A DNA stretch of 64,000 nt from Nocardioides ungokensis. Lineage in GTDB: Bacteria > Actinomycetota > Actinomycetes > Propionibacteriales > Nocardioidaceae. A model generated the notes under the pieces. It had not been told where the DNA came from, did not search any database, and worked only from the letters and a program-made list of their open reading frames with translations. This document shows positions 43,948 to 53,811 of the stretch, piece by piece. Every line of letters starts with the position of its first letter. Within the stretch, counting starts at the first letter, position 1. The stretch lies in the NCBI RefSeq assembly GCF_013466985.1, contig NZ_CP059164.1, positions 1,497,001-1,561,000 of the forward strand, in the 5' to 3' direction. Position numbers and translations under genes: made by a program.

Positions 43948-44979
43948 TCAGGGGGCGTCGGTCGGCCGCGGCGCGGAGGTTCGCTCGCAGTCGCCGCCGG
44001 TGCAGCGGACCCCTGCGCTCCGGTGCGGGCCGTGCACCTCGCCGACCCAGGTGTCCGGCCCCTCCCAGCCTTGGACGTCGATCCAGCCACCCGTGACTCG
44101 CCACGCGGCCTGCCACTGGCCCCGCACGCTGCGCATCAGCACCTGCGAGGGACCGGCCCCGTCACTGAGCAGGGCGACCGACGTCAGGTGTCGACCGTCC
44201 GGGGAGAACCGCTCCACCCGCTCGTCGCAGCTGCGCCAGAGACGGGTCGCGGGCTGGTTCAGGCGGCGCAGCACGCTGCACCCGCCCTGGTAGGGGTCGT
44301 CGGTGAGGGTGGCGAGCAGGCCGTGGGTGAGGTCGGCGCGGTAGCCGGCCTGGTGGGCGACAGTGAGCAGCCGGCCGGTGTCGAGCTGCCAGGTGCGGGT
44401 CCGGGCCGGGGCCCAGGAGCCGAGCACCACGCGGGAGCTGTCCAGGGTCAGCACCGACGACCCGTCGCGGAAGGTCCGGCGTGCCACCGTCGACCCGTCG
44501 GCGGTGGAGCGGACGACCACCCGGGTCGCGTCTCCGTCGAACCGGGACGAGGCGACCAGGCGGCCGTCCTCGCTGTAGGTCATGGTGTACGGCGAGAGCC
44601 CGGTGGCGATCCGCTTCCGGGTGCCGTCGGCGTCCACGCGGATCGTGACCCAACGGCCGTGCAGCCGGGTGCCCACGAGGTGGTTCTCGACGCCGTACCC
44701 GACCAGCACGGCCCGGCGGCCGGGGATCCTGACCGAGAGGTCGCCGTGCACGAGCCGCTGGCCCTCCAGGTGCGCGTCGCTGCGGGCCGGTCCGCGGTCG
44801 AGCGCCGAGGGACTGACGTCGGTGACGTGACGCGCCGCGGCCTGTGCGGCTCCCGGGTCGGCGGCCAGCAGCGGCGCGGCCAGCACGAGTGCGCCGGCGG
44901 CGCCGGTGACCAGCAGGGCGAGCCGGCGACGCAGCCGGCCGGTCGGGGACGTGCGAGAGATGGTGGCGTGTTCACGCAT
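43948..44979 (-). CDS. exported beta-propeller-like protein
   Basis: 343 residues. An Arg-rich start and hydrophobic core (LALLVTGAAGALVLAAPLLA) with an Ala-x-Ala site near 47 make a clear signal peptide. The mature part has repeated short strands with SEDGRLVASS, SPDGRHLTSVALL and Trp-containing blocks (TRTWQLDTGRLL, WQAAWRVTGGW), the pattern of WD40/TolB-like propellers. Four Cys could form two disulphides. No enzyme motif is seen; it may bind peptides or carbohydrate outside the cell. Confidence 0.7.
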   Translation of the reverse strand: MREHATISRTSPTGRLRRRLALLVTGAAGALVLAAPLLAADPGAAQAAARHVTDVSPSALDRGPARSDAHLEGQRLVHGDLSVRIPGRRAVLVGYGVENHLVGTRLHGRWVTIRVDADGTRKRIATGLSPYTMTYSEDGRLVASSRFDGDATRVVVRSTADGSTVARRTFRDGSSVLTLDSSRVVLGSWAPARTRTWQLDTGRLLTVAHQAGYRADLTHGLLATLTDDPYQGGCSVLRRLNQPATRLWRSCDERVERFSPDGRHLTSVALLSDGAGPSQVLMRSVRGQWQAAWRVTGGWIDVQGWEGPDTWVGEVHGPHRSAGVRCTGGDCERTSAPRPTDAP

Positions 44980-45210
44980 GGGTCGGCTCCTGGTGCCTCG
45001 AGATTCGCCGGGATGGTCCCGGCACGCCTGCTAGACGCCGTCCTGGCGCCAGGGGTTGCAGTCCGGTGCCGTCGGCTGCCGGCCACGGGCCGGGTGGAGC
45101 GGCTACGCGCGGCGTTGCCGACCGTTGTCGCTCGGCGGGGGCTCTGCAAGGCTGAAGAGGATCGGTCGGCAGGCCGTGTCGACCGCACCGACGAGCACCG
45201 GGAGCGCGGT

Positions 45211-45790
45211 ATGCCCTCAGACCAGACCCACTACAAGGTCGGCTACTTCATCGGCAGCCTCTCCTCGACGTCGATCAACCGGGTCCTCAGTCGGGCCCTG
45301 TTCACGTTGGCGCCGCCGGAGCTGGAGTTCACCGAGATCCCGATCGGGAACCTCCCGCTCTACAGCCCGGACTTCGACAGCGACTACCCGCCGGAGGCCC
45401 GGACCCTCAAGGACGCGATCAAGGCCTCGGACGCGGTCCTGTTCATCACCCCCGAGTACAACCGGTCGATCCCCGCCCCTGAAGAACGCGATCGACTGGG
45501 CCTCGCGACCGTGGGGGCAGAACTCCTTCGACCACGTGCCCGCCGCGGTGATCGGTGCCTCGCCCGGGCAGATCGGGACCGCGGTCGGCCAGCAGAGCCT
45601 CCGTGCGGTGCTCAGCTTCTGCAACGCCCGCCAGATGACCGCGCCCGAGGCGTACGTGCACTTCCGACCCGGGCTCTTCACCGACACCGGTGAGGTCACC
45701 GACGACTCCACGGCCGCGTTCCTCCGCGACTTCATGCAGGAGTTCCACGACCACGTCGAGCGGGTCCTCACCGTGCTCCCCAGGAGCTGA
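45211..45790 (+). CDS. NADPH-dependent FMN reductase (one frameshift)
   Basis: About 193 residues from the ATG at 45211. Flavodoxin-like fold: VGYFIGSLSSTSINRVLSRA, IPIGNLPLYSPDFD, SDAVLFITPEYNRSIPA. One C is missing from a C-run near 45478; restored, it continues PLKNAIDWASRPWG and HVPAAVIGASPGQIGTAVGQ, the standard FMN-binding end. The enzyme reduces FMN, quinones or azo compounds with NADPH. Confidence 0.85.
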
Positions 45791-45831
45791 GGCCGCCGGA
45801 GATCGGCGCGCGTGGTGCTGCTGCCTCAGGG

Positions 45832-46590
45832 CTACGTGAGGTCGCGCTGCAGGGCAGAGCGGGTGCCCACGACAGCGATCAGCACGGTCCAACCGGCCAG
45901 CACCAGCAGTCCGAGCCACCACGGGGTGAGCATGTCCTGGTTGCCGGTCCAGGTCCCGATCTGGAGCGCCGCTCCGGTCGCACCGGCAGGGCTCCACCTC
46001 GCGGCGTCGGGAAGCAGCCCGGCCAGGGCCCCCTCGATGATGAACACCCAGGTCAGCGAGCCGGCGATGGCGGCGATCTGGTTGCGCACCAGCGCTCCGA
46101 TCGCGATGCCGAGCAGGCCGTAGAGCATCATCACCAGCACGGCCGCGACGAGCACGTCGGCGACCTGGCCGTCCCAGATGATGGTGCCGCCTTCAGCCCG
46201 GATCAGCACGACGCTCAGCGGCACGGCCACCACCATCGAGACGAGTGCGAACACGAGTCCGGCGATGGTGAGGGCAGCGAGCTTGGCGCCGACGACGCGG
46301 CCGCGCCGCGGGGTGACCAGGAACGTCGAGGTGGCGGTGCCGAAGCGGAGCTCCTGGCTCATGGCCAGGATGCCCATGATCATCACGATGATCTCTCCGG
46401 CACTCGCACTCGCCACGGCCACGGCGAGCAGTGCGGATCCTGCCGCTGGGCGTGCCCGGTGCCGGCTTGAGCGCCGAGCACGAGGGCGAGGACCTCCAGC
46501 CACGACGACGGTCAGCGTCGCCACCAGCAGCCAGGCGGTCACCTGGACGGTGCGGAGCTTGAACAGCTCGGCACGGATCAGGGCGGTCAT
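45832..46590 (-). CDS. ABC-2 type permease (probable paired indels)
   Basis: 252 residues from the ATG at 46590, overlapping the ATPase stop. Six helices: the first near VQVTAWLLVATLTVVVAG, later IIVMIMGILAMSQEL and VLVAAVLVMMLYGLLGIAIG. The pattern FRFGTATxTxLxTPRR is that of the ABC-2/NatB group that exports lipids, drugs or bacteriocins. Between 46440 and 46505 the frame reads as Arg/Pro-rich sequence, whereas another frame gives VLALVLGAQAGTGHA; two opposite indels probably bracket this stretch. Confidence 0.82.
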   Translation of the reverse strand: MTALIRAELFKLRTVQVTAWLLVATLTVVVAGGPRPRARRSSRHRARPAAGSALLAVAVASASAGEIIVMIMGILAMSQELRFGTATSTFLVTPRRGRVVGAKLAALTIAGLVFALVSMVVAVPLSVVLIRAEGGTIIWDGQVADVLVAAVLVMMLYGLLGIAIGALVRNQIAAIAGSLTWVFIIEGALAGLLPDAARWSPAGATGAALQIGTWTGNQDMLTPWWLGLLVLAGWTVLIAVVGTRSALQRDLT

Positions 46591-47498
46591 GGCGACACGT
46601 CCGCCGTCAGCGTCAGGAACAGGTCCTCCAGCCCCACGGTCGACTCGACGAGACGATGGACGGCGATGCCATGTGCCGCAGCGAGGTCGCCGACGACCGA
46701 GGGCGGCGCATCGGCCACGAGTCGCCCCGGCCCGACGACGGAGGAGGGGTAGCCGGCCGCGGTGAGCAACAGGTCGAGCTCCTGCGCGTGAGGGGTGCGG
46801 ATGTCCGCTCCGTGTGCGTGCTCGGCGCGGAGCTCGGACAGGCTGGTCTGACGAACCAGCTGCCCGTGTGCCAGCAGCAGCACGTCGTCCGCGGTCTGCT
46901 CGACCTCCGGCAGCACGTGACTGGAGACCAGCACCGTCCGTCCTTCCTGTGCCAGGCCGCACAGGAACTCGCGCAGCCATCTGATGCCGTGCGGGTCCAG
47001 GCCGTTGGCCGGCTCGTCGAGCACCAGCACCGGCGGGTCGCCGAGCAGCGCAGCAGCCAGCCCGAGGCGTTGCCGCATGCCAAGCGAGAACCCACCCACC
47101 TTGCGGTCGGCGGCGTCGGCGAGTCCGACGGTCTCGAGGACCCGCCCGGGTGCCCGGGGATCGAGGCGAGCAGCCACGGCGATCGTCCTCAGGTGGTTGA
47201 CGGCGGTGCGGCTCGGGTGGAAGCCAGTCGCCTCGAGCAGGGCGCCGACCTGGCGGACCGGGTGCGAGAGCTCGTCGTACCGACGGCCGTCGAACGTCGC
47301 GGTTCCCCTGCTCGGAGTGACGAGACCGAGCAACATGCGCAAGGTGGTGGTCTTGCCGGCACCGTTCGGGCCGAGGAAAGCGGTGACGACACCGGGCCGG
47401 ACGGTGGCGCTGAGCTCGTGGACCGCGTGGGTCTGCCCGAACTGCTTGGTGAGGCCGTCGAACACGATGGTCGTGGCCACGTCACCGCGGGCCGTCAC
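46587..47498 (-). CDS. ABC transporter ATP-binding protein
   Basis: 303 residues. Walker A FLGPNGAGKTTTLRM, Q-loop region GALLEATGFHPSRTA, signature VGGFSLGMRQRLGLAAALLG, Walker B VLVLDEPANGLDPHG and switch His SSHVLPEV. The C-terminal extension (about 215-303) is typical of the DrrA/CcmA-like antibiotic or lipid export group. It overlaps genes on both sides by four bases, so the three-gene operon is tightly coupled. A kinase/regulator pair is transcribed divergently from it. Confidence 0.93.
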   Translation of the reverse strand: MTARGDVATTIVFDGLTKQFGQTHAVHELSATVRPGVVTAFLGPNGAGKTTTLRMLLGLVTPSRGTATFDGRRYDELSHPVRQVGALLEATGFHPSRTAVNHLRTIAVAARLDPRAPGRVLETVGLADAADRKVGGFSLGMRQRLGLAAALLGDPPVLVLDEPANGLDPHGIRWLREFLCGLAQEGRTVLVSSHVLPEVEQTADDVLLLAHGQLVRQTSLSELRAEHAHGADIRTPHAQELDLLLTAAGYPSSVVGPGRLVADAPPSVVGDLAAAHGIAVHRLVESTVGLEDLFLTLTADVSP

Positions 47499-48142
47499 GT
47501 CGTCACCCCGTCACGGTCGGCGCGCAGCAGGCTGACCCCGAGCCCGACGAACATCAGCATCCAGATGCCGATCGCGATCCGCCCGGCCACCATCGGGCCG
47601 AACACGGCAGGAAACAGGACCAGGAAGAGGTACAGACCCAGGGCCAGCAGCACCCACCGGCCGAGCCCGCTGAGCACGGGGTGTCGCATGAGTCCGGCGC
47701 CGGCCAGCACCAGCCCGATGCCCAGCACGGTCATCGGGACGCCGTAGGCGTTGTCGACCGCGTCGGCGCGGGCACTGCCGACGATGGCGTCGGCGGCCGT
47801 GATCGCGACGATCTCGCACACCGTCAGGGCCACCATGCCGACCAGGCACAGCACCAGCCCCGTGCGCGTGGGTCGGCTGGACCGGCGCCAGGCCACCAGC
47901 GTGATCCCGCACAGGCCGGCCAGCAGGCCGAGATGCTGGACCGCGAAGGAAACCTGGGCGACGACGAACCCGGTCGAGTCGAAGGGATAGCTGTAGTGCC
48001 GGTCGGACACCTGGTCGGGCCAGGCGAGGACGGCTACGGCCTGAGCGGCGCCGACCGCCCCCGCGAGGACGGTCAGCCAGCCGAGCGTGCGAAGGCGGGT
48101 CGGGGCGGTCTGCGGTACGGGCCGGGTCACGGTGGCAGTCAT
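47495..48142 (-). CDS. membrane protein, first gene of ABC operon
   Basis: 215 residues from the ATG at 48142 (GAGGAGCCCACC upstream). About six helices (LGWLTVLAGAVGAAQAVAVL, then LGLLAGLCGITLVAWRRS, MVALTVCEIVAITAADAIVG, WVLLALGLYLFLVLFPAVFG). The family is not named. Overlap with the ATPase gene and position ahead of it suggest a sensor or accessory subunit of the exporter. Confidence 0.75.
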   Translation of the reverse strand: MTATVTRPVPQTAPTRLRTLGWLTVLAGAVGAAQAVAVLAWPDQVSDRHYSYPFDSTGFVVAQVSFAVQHLGLLAGLCGITLVAWRRSSRPTRTGLVLCLVGMVALTVCEIVAITAADAIVGSARADAVDNAYGVPMTVLGIGLVLAGAGLMRHPVLSGLGRWVLLALGLYLFLVLFPAVFGPMVAGRIAIGIWMLMFVGLGVSLLRADRDGVTT

Positions 48143-48281
48143 CGGTGGGCTCCTCGGGACGTCGATGGGTTGCTTCGACGCTAAGGAGGGAGGAGGGGGC
48201 CCACATCGGTGCCAGCACGCATCGCGATGTCGGTGCGCGCACCTTTGCGCGGTGGCCGCGGGCGGGAGGAAGATTTTGACC

Positions 48282-50250
48282 GTGAGCACCCTGAGGGTCC
48301 GGTCGGTTCCCGGGTTCCTGCTCGCCCTGACGGTGGTGGCGGAGCTCGCGTCGGTGCCGCTGTCGTGGGGTCTCGAGCCGGCCTACGACACCCTGCTCTA
48401 TGCCGTGTTCTCCTTGGTGCTCGCCGCGACCGGCCTGCTGATCCTGAGCCGGCACCGTCGCCACCCGATCGGCTGGCTGCTGTGCGGCCTCGGGGTCGCG
48501 AACGCCGTCACCTCCGACCTCGCCCAGGGCTGGGGGCTCCGAGCCGCCACCGAGGGCTGGCCGGCCGGCACGTTCGCCGAGTGGGTCGGGGCCTCGGCCT
48601 GGTTGGCCTCGGCGCCCGGCCTCGTGCTGGTCCTGCTGCTGTTCCCGACAGGTCGTCTGCTCGGGCGTGGCTGGTCGGTCGTGGTCTGGGTCAGCATCGT
48701 CGGTGTCGTGGTCGGGGAGCCCGGCTGGGCGCTCGACCCGGGCACCGGCCAGGCGTTCGTCGGCGGCACCAACCCCTTCGCCGTCGAGGCACTGCCCACC
48801 GGCGTCCTGTTCGCCGTCGGCTTCGCCCTCACCGCGGCTGCGATGGTCGCCGCCCTCGCGTCCGCGACCCTGCGCTTCCGTCGCTCGACCGGTGTCGAGC
48901 GCCAGCAGATGAAGTGGTTTGCGCTCGCCAGCGTCCTTCTCGTCGTGGTGCTGTCGGTCTCCGGCGCACTCTGGAACGCCGTCCCTGTGCTCCACGTGTT
49001 CGCGGCTCTCGCCCTGACCGCATGGCCTGTCGCCATCGGGGTCGCGATCCTGCGCTACCGCCTCTACGACGTCGACCTGGTGATCAGCCGCACCTTCAGC
49101 TACGGCCTGCTGACCGTCCTCCTCGGTGTCGTGTACGCGGTCGCCGTGGTGGTCCTCGGAGCGTTGATCGGCCGAGACTCCGACTGGGTGACCGCAGGAG
49201 CCACGCTGCTGGCAGCGGTGGCGTTCCGGTTCCTGCACTCACGGGTCCAGGACAGTGTCGACCGTCGCTTCCGCCCAGCACGCCACGAGGCGCTACGGGT
49301 CGTCGCTAGCTTCGTCGACGCGCTGCGCAACGACCGCGCCGAACCCGAGCAGGTCGTGGACGTGCTCCGGGCCGCGTGCAGGGACCCCGGGCTCGAGCTC
49401 TGGTTCGTCCTCCAGCCGGACGAGCCACCCGTCGACGAGCGCGGTCGCCCCGTGAGTGCCGTGGTCGACGGCACGCGCGAGTGCTACGACGTGCGGCGGC
49501 GGCACGGTCCTGGGACAGGTCCTCTGGTCCCCGGGCAGCGACGAGGACCGGGCGTTGCTGCCGACCGTCGTCGGCGCGGCGGTGCTGGCCGTCGAGATGG
49601 CGCGCCTCCGCGTCGAGCTGCGTCGTCGTCTCCACGAGGTGGACGAGTCCCGGGCCCGGCTCGTCGCCGTGGCCGACGACGAACGACGGCGCATCGAGCG
49701 CGACCTGCACGACGGTGCGCAGCAGCGCCTGGTCTCCATCGGGTTGGCGCTTCGCCACGCCCAGCACCAGCTCGGCGCCGACCCGGACGAGGCGGGAAGG
49801 ACCCTGGACGGCGCGGTGGTGGAGATCAGCGCTGCGATCGACGAGCTCCGAGCGCTGGCGCACGGCCTCCGCCCGACCCTGCTGGAGGCAGGCCTGGGGC
49901 CCGCCCTCCGGCAGCTGGCGACGCGGGCGCCGATGCCGGTCGAGGTGACGGCCAGCGCCGATCGTTACCCGGCGGAGCTCGAGGCGGCCGCGTACTTCGT
50001 CGCGTGCGAGGGGCTCACGAACGCCGTCAAGCACGCGCATGCGGGTCAGGTCAGGCTGCGGGTGGTGCGACAGGACTCCACACTCGTGGTGAGCGTCGCC
50101 GATGACGGCGTGGGTGGGGCCACCGCGGGGCGAGGCACGGGCCTGACCGGGCTGTCGGACCGGGTCGCGGCGCGCGGCGGCAACCTCCAGATCCTCAGCG
50201 TCACGGGACGTGGCACCACGCTCAGTGCGGAGTTCCCGTGCGTGTCGTGA
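48282..50250 (+). CDS. membrane sensor histidine kinase, NarL/DesK type (one frameshift)
   Basis: About 656 residues. The GTG at 48282 is used here; a TTG at 48276 is better spaced from GGAGGAAG. Eight hydrophobic segments fill the first 330 residues (RSVPGFLLALTVVAELASVP onward). A GAF-like region follows; near 49495 the frame breaks, and the other frame carries GGGTVLGQVLWSPGSDEDRA. The His box is RRIERDLHDGAQQRLVSIGL (about 475), the N box EGLTNAVKHAHAG and the G box GTGLTGLSDRVAA. Overall similar to the kinase at 12907. It is divergent from the ABC operon and overlaps its response regulator gene. Confidence 0.88.
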
Positions 50251-50888
50251 TCGTCGAGGACCAGGTGCTGCTCCGCGAAGGGCTCGCGCGGCTCTTCGAC
50301 GACGGCGGCCACCAGGTCCTCTCGACCCTGGGTGACGGCAGCGCCGTCGCCGACGTCGTGGACGAACAGCGACCGGACCTGGTCGTCATCGACATCCGGA
50401 TGCCGCCGACCTTCACCGACGAAGGTGCTCGCGCTGCCCGCGAGATCAAGGACCGGCACCCGGAGGTCGGGGTCCTGGTCCTGTCCCAGCACGTCGAGAC
50501 CGAGCACGCCATGGACCTCGTCGGGCGGCCGGGGTTCGGCTATCTCCTGAAGGATCGCGTGCTCGCGGTCGATGACTTCCTGGAGACGGCAGGGCGGGTC
50601 GCCAGTGGTGGGTCGGCGCTCGACCCGACCGTGGTTGCCAAGCTGGTGATGCCTGCGGCCGGCAGCCCGCTGGCGCGGCTGTCCGAGAGGGAGCGCGGGG
50701 TGCTCGAGCTGATGGCCGAGGGGCTCACCAACACCGCCATCGCGCAGCGCCTGGTGCTCAGCCAGCGCACGGTCGAGACACACGTGCGGCACGTGTTGCT
50801 GAAGCTCGACATCGCCGAGAGCGAGGAGGGACATCGCCGGGTCCTCGCGGTCCTCGTCCTGCTTCGTGACGTGCACGACTGGCGCTGA
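50238..50888 (+). CDS. response regulator, NarL/FixJ family
   Basis: 216 residues from a GTG lying 13 bases inside the kinase gene. Receiver acidic residues 7-8, phospho-acceptor Asp52 (DLVVIDIRMPPTFTDEG), Lys in GYLLKDRVLAVDDF. The LuxR-type helix-turn-helix is LSERERGVLELMAEGLTNTA, then IAQRLVLSQRTVETHVRHVL. A natural target is the divergent ABC exporter operon. It converges with the SARP-hydrolase gene, leaving ten bases between stops. Confidence 0.92.
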   Translation: MRVVIVEDQVLLREGLARLFDDGGHQVLSTLGDGSAVADVVDEQRPDLVVIDIRMPPTFTDEGARAAREIKDRHPEVGVLVLSQHVETEHAMDLVGRPGFGYLLKDRVLAVDDFLETAGRVASGGSALDPTVVAKLVMPAAGSPLARLSERERGVLELMAEGLTNTAIAQRLVLSQRTVETHVRHVLLKLDIAESEEGHRRVLAVLVLLRDVHDWR

Positions 50889-50897
50889 GCCGAGTGC

Positions 50898-52503
50898 CTA
50901 CCCGGCGTACCGGCGTACGTGCTCGACGACCGCCTCCTCGATCTGCTCCAAGGTCGCGGCCTCGGGCAGGTGCACCCGGCCGTCGAGCGGCACGAACGTC
51001 GCGTGGGGGAGGCCCGCGGCGAGGTCCTGGCTGCCGCGGACGGGGATCAGCGGGTCCCTGCTGTAGTGGAGCACCAGCGCCGGCGCCGTCACGGACGGGA
51101 GCAGGTCGCTCACGTCGTGGTCGTACATCGAGAGCAGGTAGTCGGCGGCGACGTCCGCTGTGGCGGAGTCCCGGAAGACCTTGGCCAGGTGCCAGGCGGC
51201 GTCGTCGCAGGCACCGGGGCGGTAGAGGTCGGCGAAGATCTTCGAGCCCATGCTTCCAGTGGCTGCGGACGATGTCGACCATCATCTCCTTCATGTGCTG
51301 GTCCTTGAAGGTCGACGGCGCGTCCGCGAAGGTGCCGAACAGCACCAGGGAGCTCACCCACTCGGGCCGCCGGGCGGCGACCGTGACAGCGATCGGACGG
51401 CCGCCGACATCGCGAGCAGGGACACGGTGGCCCGACCACCCGGACGATCTCCGTCAGCTCCTCGACGCTGGCCTCGCGGCCGTAGTCCCGCACCGGACCG
51501 GGGGAGAGGCCGGTGCCTGCGCGGTCGTAGAGGGTCGTCGACAACGTCCCGGCCAGCCGCTCCAGCAGCGAGGAACGGGGGTCACGCCCCGACGCGACCA
51601 CGTCCAGGCTGGACACCCAGCCGAGCACCACCACGACGGGCGGTCCGGTGCCGGTGGTTCCGTAGGCCAGCACGTTGCCACGCTCGGTGCGCAGGTAGCG
51701 CACCTGCAGCCCAGGGAGGCCCGGGGGTGGGGTGCGCGGTTTCGTGAGCGCGGGGTGCGTCTCGACGACGGGGGTCCCGCAGGAGCTCGACCTGCAGGTC
51801 CTGCATGGCGCGCGACGGCTCCAGCCCGAGCCTCCTCGCCGACGAACGCGCGGTACTGCTGGTACTGGTCCAGGGCGTCGGCCGTGCGCCCCGCCGCCTG
51901 CAGCGCTCGCATGAGCGTGGCCCGGGCAGCCTCGTTCAGCGGGTGCGCGTGGGTGAAGGGCTGCAGCAGGTGGATCGCCTCGGCCGGGTCGCCGGCCGCG
52001 AGCAGGGCCTCGCCCAGCCGTTCCGTGGCGGTGAGCCGCATCTCCTCGAGCCGTACGGCGTCGACCCGGGCGATGTCGGAGTCCGCGAACCCGCCGTACG
52101 CCGGGCCCCGCCACAGCCCGAGTGCCCTCGCCAACGTGGCCGCCGCCTGCTCGGGCGGCTCGTCGCGCGCCCGCTGCACCAGCTCGGCGAAGACCGACGC
52201 GTCGAGGTCTCCGGGCTCGAGGACCAGCTGGTAGCCGTGGTCGCGGGTGCGCAGGAGGTGCCGGTCGCTCACCGCGCCGAGGTTCGCCCGCAGCTTGAAC
52301 ACCGCGCTGTGCAGGGAGGGGGCGGGCCGGTCCGGCGGCTCGTCCTCGCCCCAGAGCAGGTCGGTCAGCAGGTCCACGCTGACCACCTCGCCCACACGGG
52401 CGGCCAGGGCCGCGAGCAGCGCCTGGCGCCGGTGTCCGGGCAGTGCGGACACCGCGCCGCCTGCGTCCAGCAGCGTCACCGGCCCCAGCACTCCGACGAG
52501 CAC
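50898..52503 (-). CDS. SARP/BTAD transcription factor fused to alpha/beta hydrolase (about five frameshifts)
   Basis: About 535 residues if repaired. Residues 1-90 are an OmpR-like winged helix of SARP type (MLVGVLGPVTLLDAGGAVSA, then LLTDLLWGEDEPPDRPAPSL, LRTRDHGYQLVLEPGD). A BTAD helical domain follows (about 95-240: FAELVQRARDEPPEQAAATL, LMRALQAAGRTADALDQYQQ). Then comes an alpha/beta hydrolase: NVLAYGTTGTGPPVVVVLGW, TTLYDRAGTGLSPGPVRDYG, SLLAMSAA with the presumed nucleophile Ser, VSSLVLFGTFADAPS, then VTAPALVLHYSRDPLIPV and a final DGRVHLPEAAT with the His. Shifts fall near 51828, 51775, 51435, 51390 and 51245. The number of breaks is high, but all domains are intact, so sequence error is more likely than decay. 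Such fusions could couple ligand binding by the hydrolase to gene activation. Confidence 0.75.
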
Positions 52504-52507
52504 GTCT

Positions 52508-53143
52508 CTAGTGTGCCGTCCCCGCGCAGGGCGCGGTCCAGACCGGTTCCGAGGAGTCCGGGGTGCTGCGCCGCGCGAGCGCCACGATCGCGTGGCGGTC
52601 GACGCGCGGGGGGTCGAGCAGGCGGAGCGGCGCGTTCCCCTCCAGGACCCCGCCCTGGAAGGACGTCTTGATGCCGAGCCTGGACAGCAGCCGCAGGGAG
52701 GGCATGTTCTGGGCGTGCACCGTCGCTGCCACGCGGCGGACCCCGTTGACGGCGGCCACGGTGGTGACCGCGTCCAGCAGGGCGAGGCCCAGGCCGCGGC
52801 GCTGGTGCTCGTCGACGACCTCGAGCGCGAGCTCAGCGGTGCACGGGTCCTCGTCGGTCCGGACGTAGCGAGCGATCCCGGCCGGGCGGTCGTCGACAGA
52901 GGCCAGCCAGGCGACGTGCATCAAACCGTCGGTCGCGGCGAGCGCCCGGACGAACGCCCCCGTCAGTCGGGGCGCCCCGACCAGGTAGCGGTTGGCGCGG
53001 GACGCCGGGGACATCCCCGCGAACACGTCCAGCAAGGGACCGGTCTCGCCGTCCTGGAGGGGCCGGAGCAGCGCCGTACCTCCGTCGGCGAGTGGGACTC
53101 GGACCGACGCCGGTCGGCGCCGGGCCAGAGGAAGCACGGTCAT
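52508..53143 (-). CDS. GNAT-family N-acetyltransferase
   Basis: 211 residues from the ATG at 53143 (AGGAGACC upstream). The acetyl-CoA-binding motif is ELALEVVDEHQRRGLGLALL (Arg/Gln-x-x-Gly-x-Gly/Ala), with the preceding strand RPAGIARYVRTDEDP and the following RRVAATVHAQNMPSLRLLSR. The N-terminal part (TALLRPLQDGETGPLLDVFA) matches the group related to the acetyltransferase domains of bacterial protein lysine acetyltransferases. It starts five bases before the SARP-hydrolase gene on the same strand, so the two may be cotranscribed. Confidence 0.85.
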   Translation of the reverse strand: MTVLPLARRRPASVRVPLADGGTALLRPLQDGETGPLLDVFAGMSPASRANRYLVGAPRLTGAFVRALAATDGLMHVAWLASVDDRPAGIARYVRTDEDPCTAELALEVVDEHQRRGLGLALLDAVTTVAAVNGVRRVAATVHAQNMPSLRLLSRLGIKTSFQGGVLEGNAPLRLLDPPRVDRHAIVALARRSTPDSSEPVWTAPCAGTAH

Positions 53144-53316
53144 CGTGGTCTCCTGAGGTGAGTGGGGAGCGGACCTCCTCACCGTGCGCGGGACGCCTTC
53201 CCCGGCGCTTCCCGCCGGCTTCCTGTCGGCCGGATTCATCCTTGTCGGGTGACGCGGACGACCGCTCACGCGACGACGCTCGGGGGAGACCTACAGCCTC
53301 GACATCGGAGCGAACC

Positions 53317-53811
53317 ATGAGCAGCAACCAGCTTGACCCCAGGAGCATGGCCGACGTCCAGACCGTCAGCCACTTCGCCGCACCGGGCTCGCCGGAGTAC
53401 GAGCACGACTACCGGATGCGGCAGTCGGCTTGGGTGGCCTGGGTGAACTTCGCCGGGGTGATGCTCGTCCTCCTCGGCTCCTTCCACGTCATCGAGGGCC
53501 TGGTCGCGCTGTTCCGCGACGAGGTGTTCGTCGTCGGGCGGCAGGGGCTGGTCCTCAACGTCGACTACACCGCGTGGGGTTGGATGCACGTCGTGTTCGG
53601 CGTGCTCACCGTCCTGGTCGGCTCGTGCCTGCTCGCCGGGCAGATGTGGGCCCGGATCGTCGCGGTGATCGTGGCGGGCCTGAGCGCGCTCGCCAACGTC
53701 GCCTTCCTGCCCGCCTACCCGGTCCTGTCGGCCGTGATGATCGCGGTTGACATCATCGTGATCTGGGCGATCACCATCCACGGCGGCGAGCTGCGCGAAC
53801 CGAAGGCCTGA
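53317..53811 (+). CDS. DUF7144-type membrane protein
   Basis: 164 residues from the ATG at 53317 (GGAGCGAACC). A 35-residue polar start is followed by four helices: WVNFAGVMLVLLGSFHVIEG, WGWMHVVFGVLTVLVGSCLL, MWARIVAVIVAGLSALANVA and SAVMIAVDIIVIWAITIHGG. The Trp-rich helix starts are typical of the small four-helix membrane family that actinobacteria encode in many copies. Function unknown. Its last 97 bases overlap the open frame of the convergent cation ATPase. Confidence 0.8.
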   Translation: MSSNQLDPRSMADVQTVSHFAAPGSPEYEHDYRMRQSAWVAWVNFAGVMLVLLGSFHVIEGLVALFRDEVFVVGRQGLVLNVDYTAWGWMHVVFGVLTVLVGSCLLAGQMWARIVAVIVAGLSALANVAFLPAYPVLSAVMIAVDIIVIWAITIHGGELREPKA

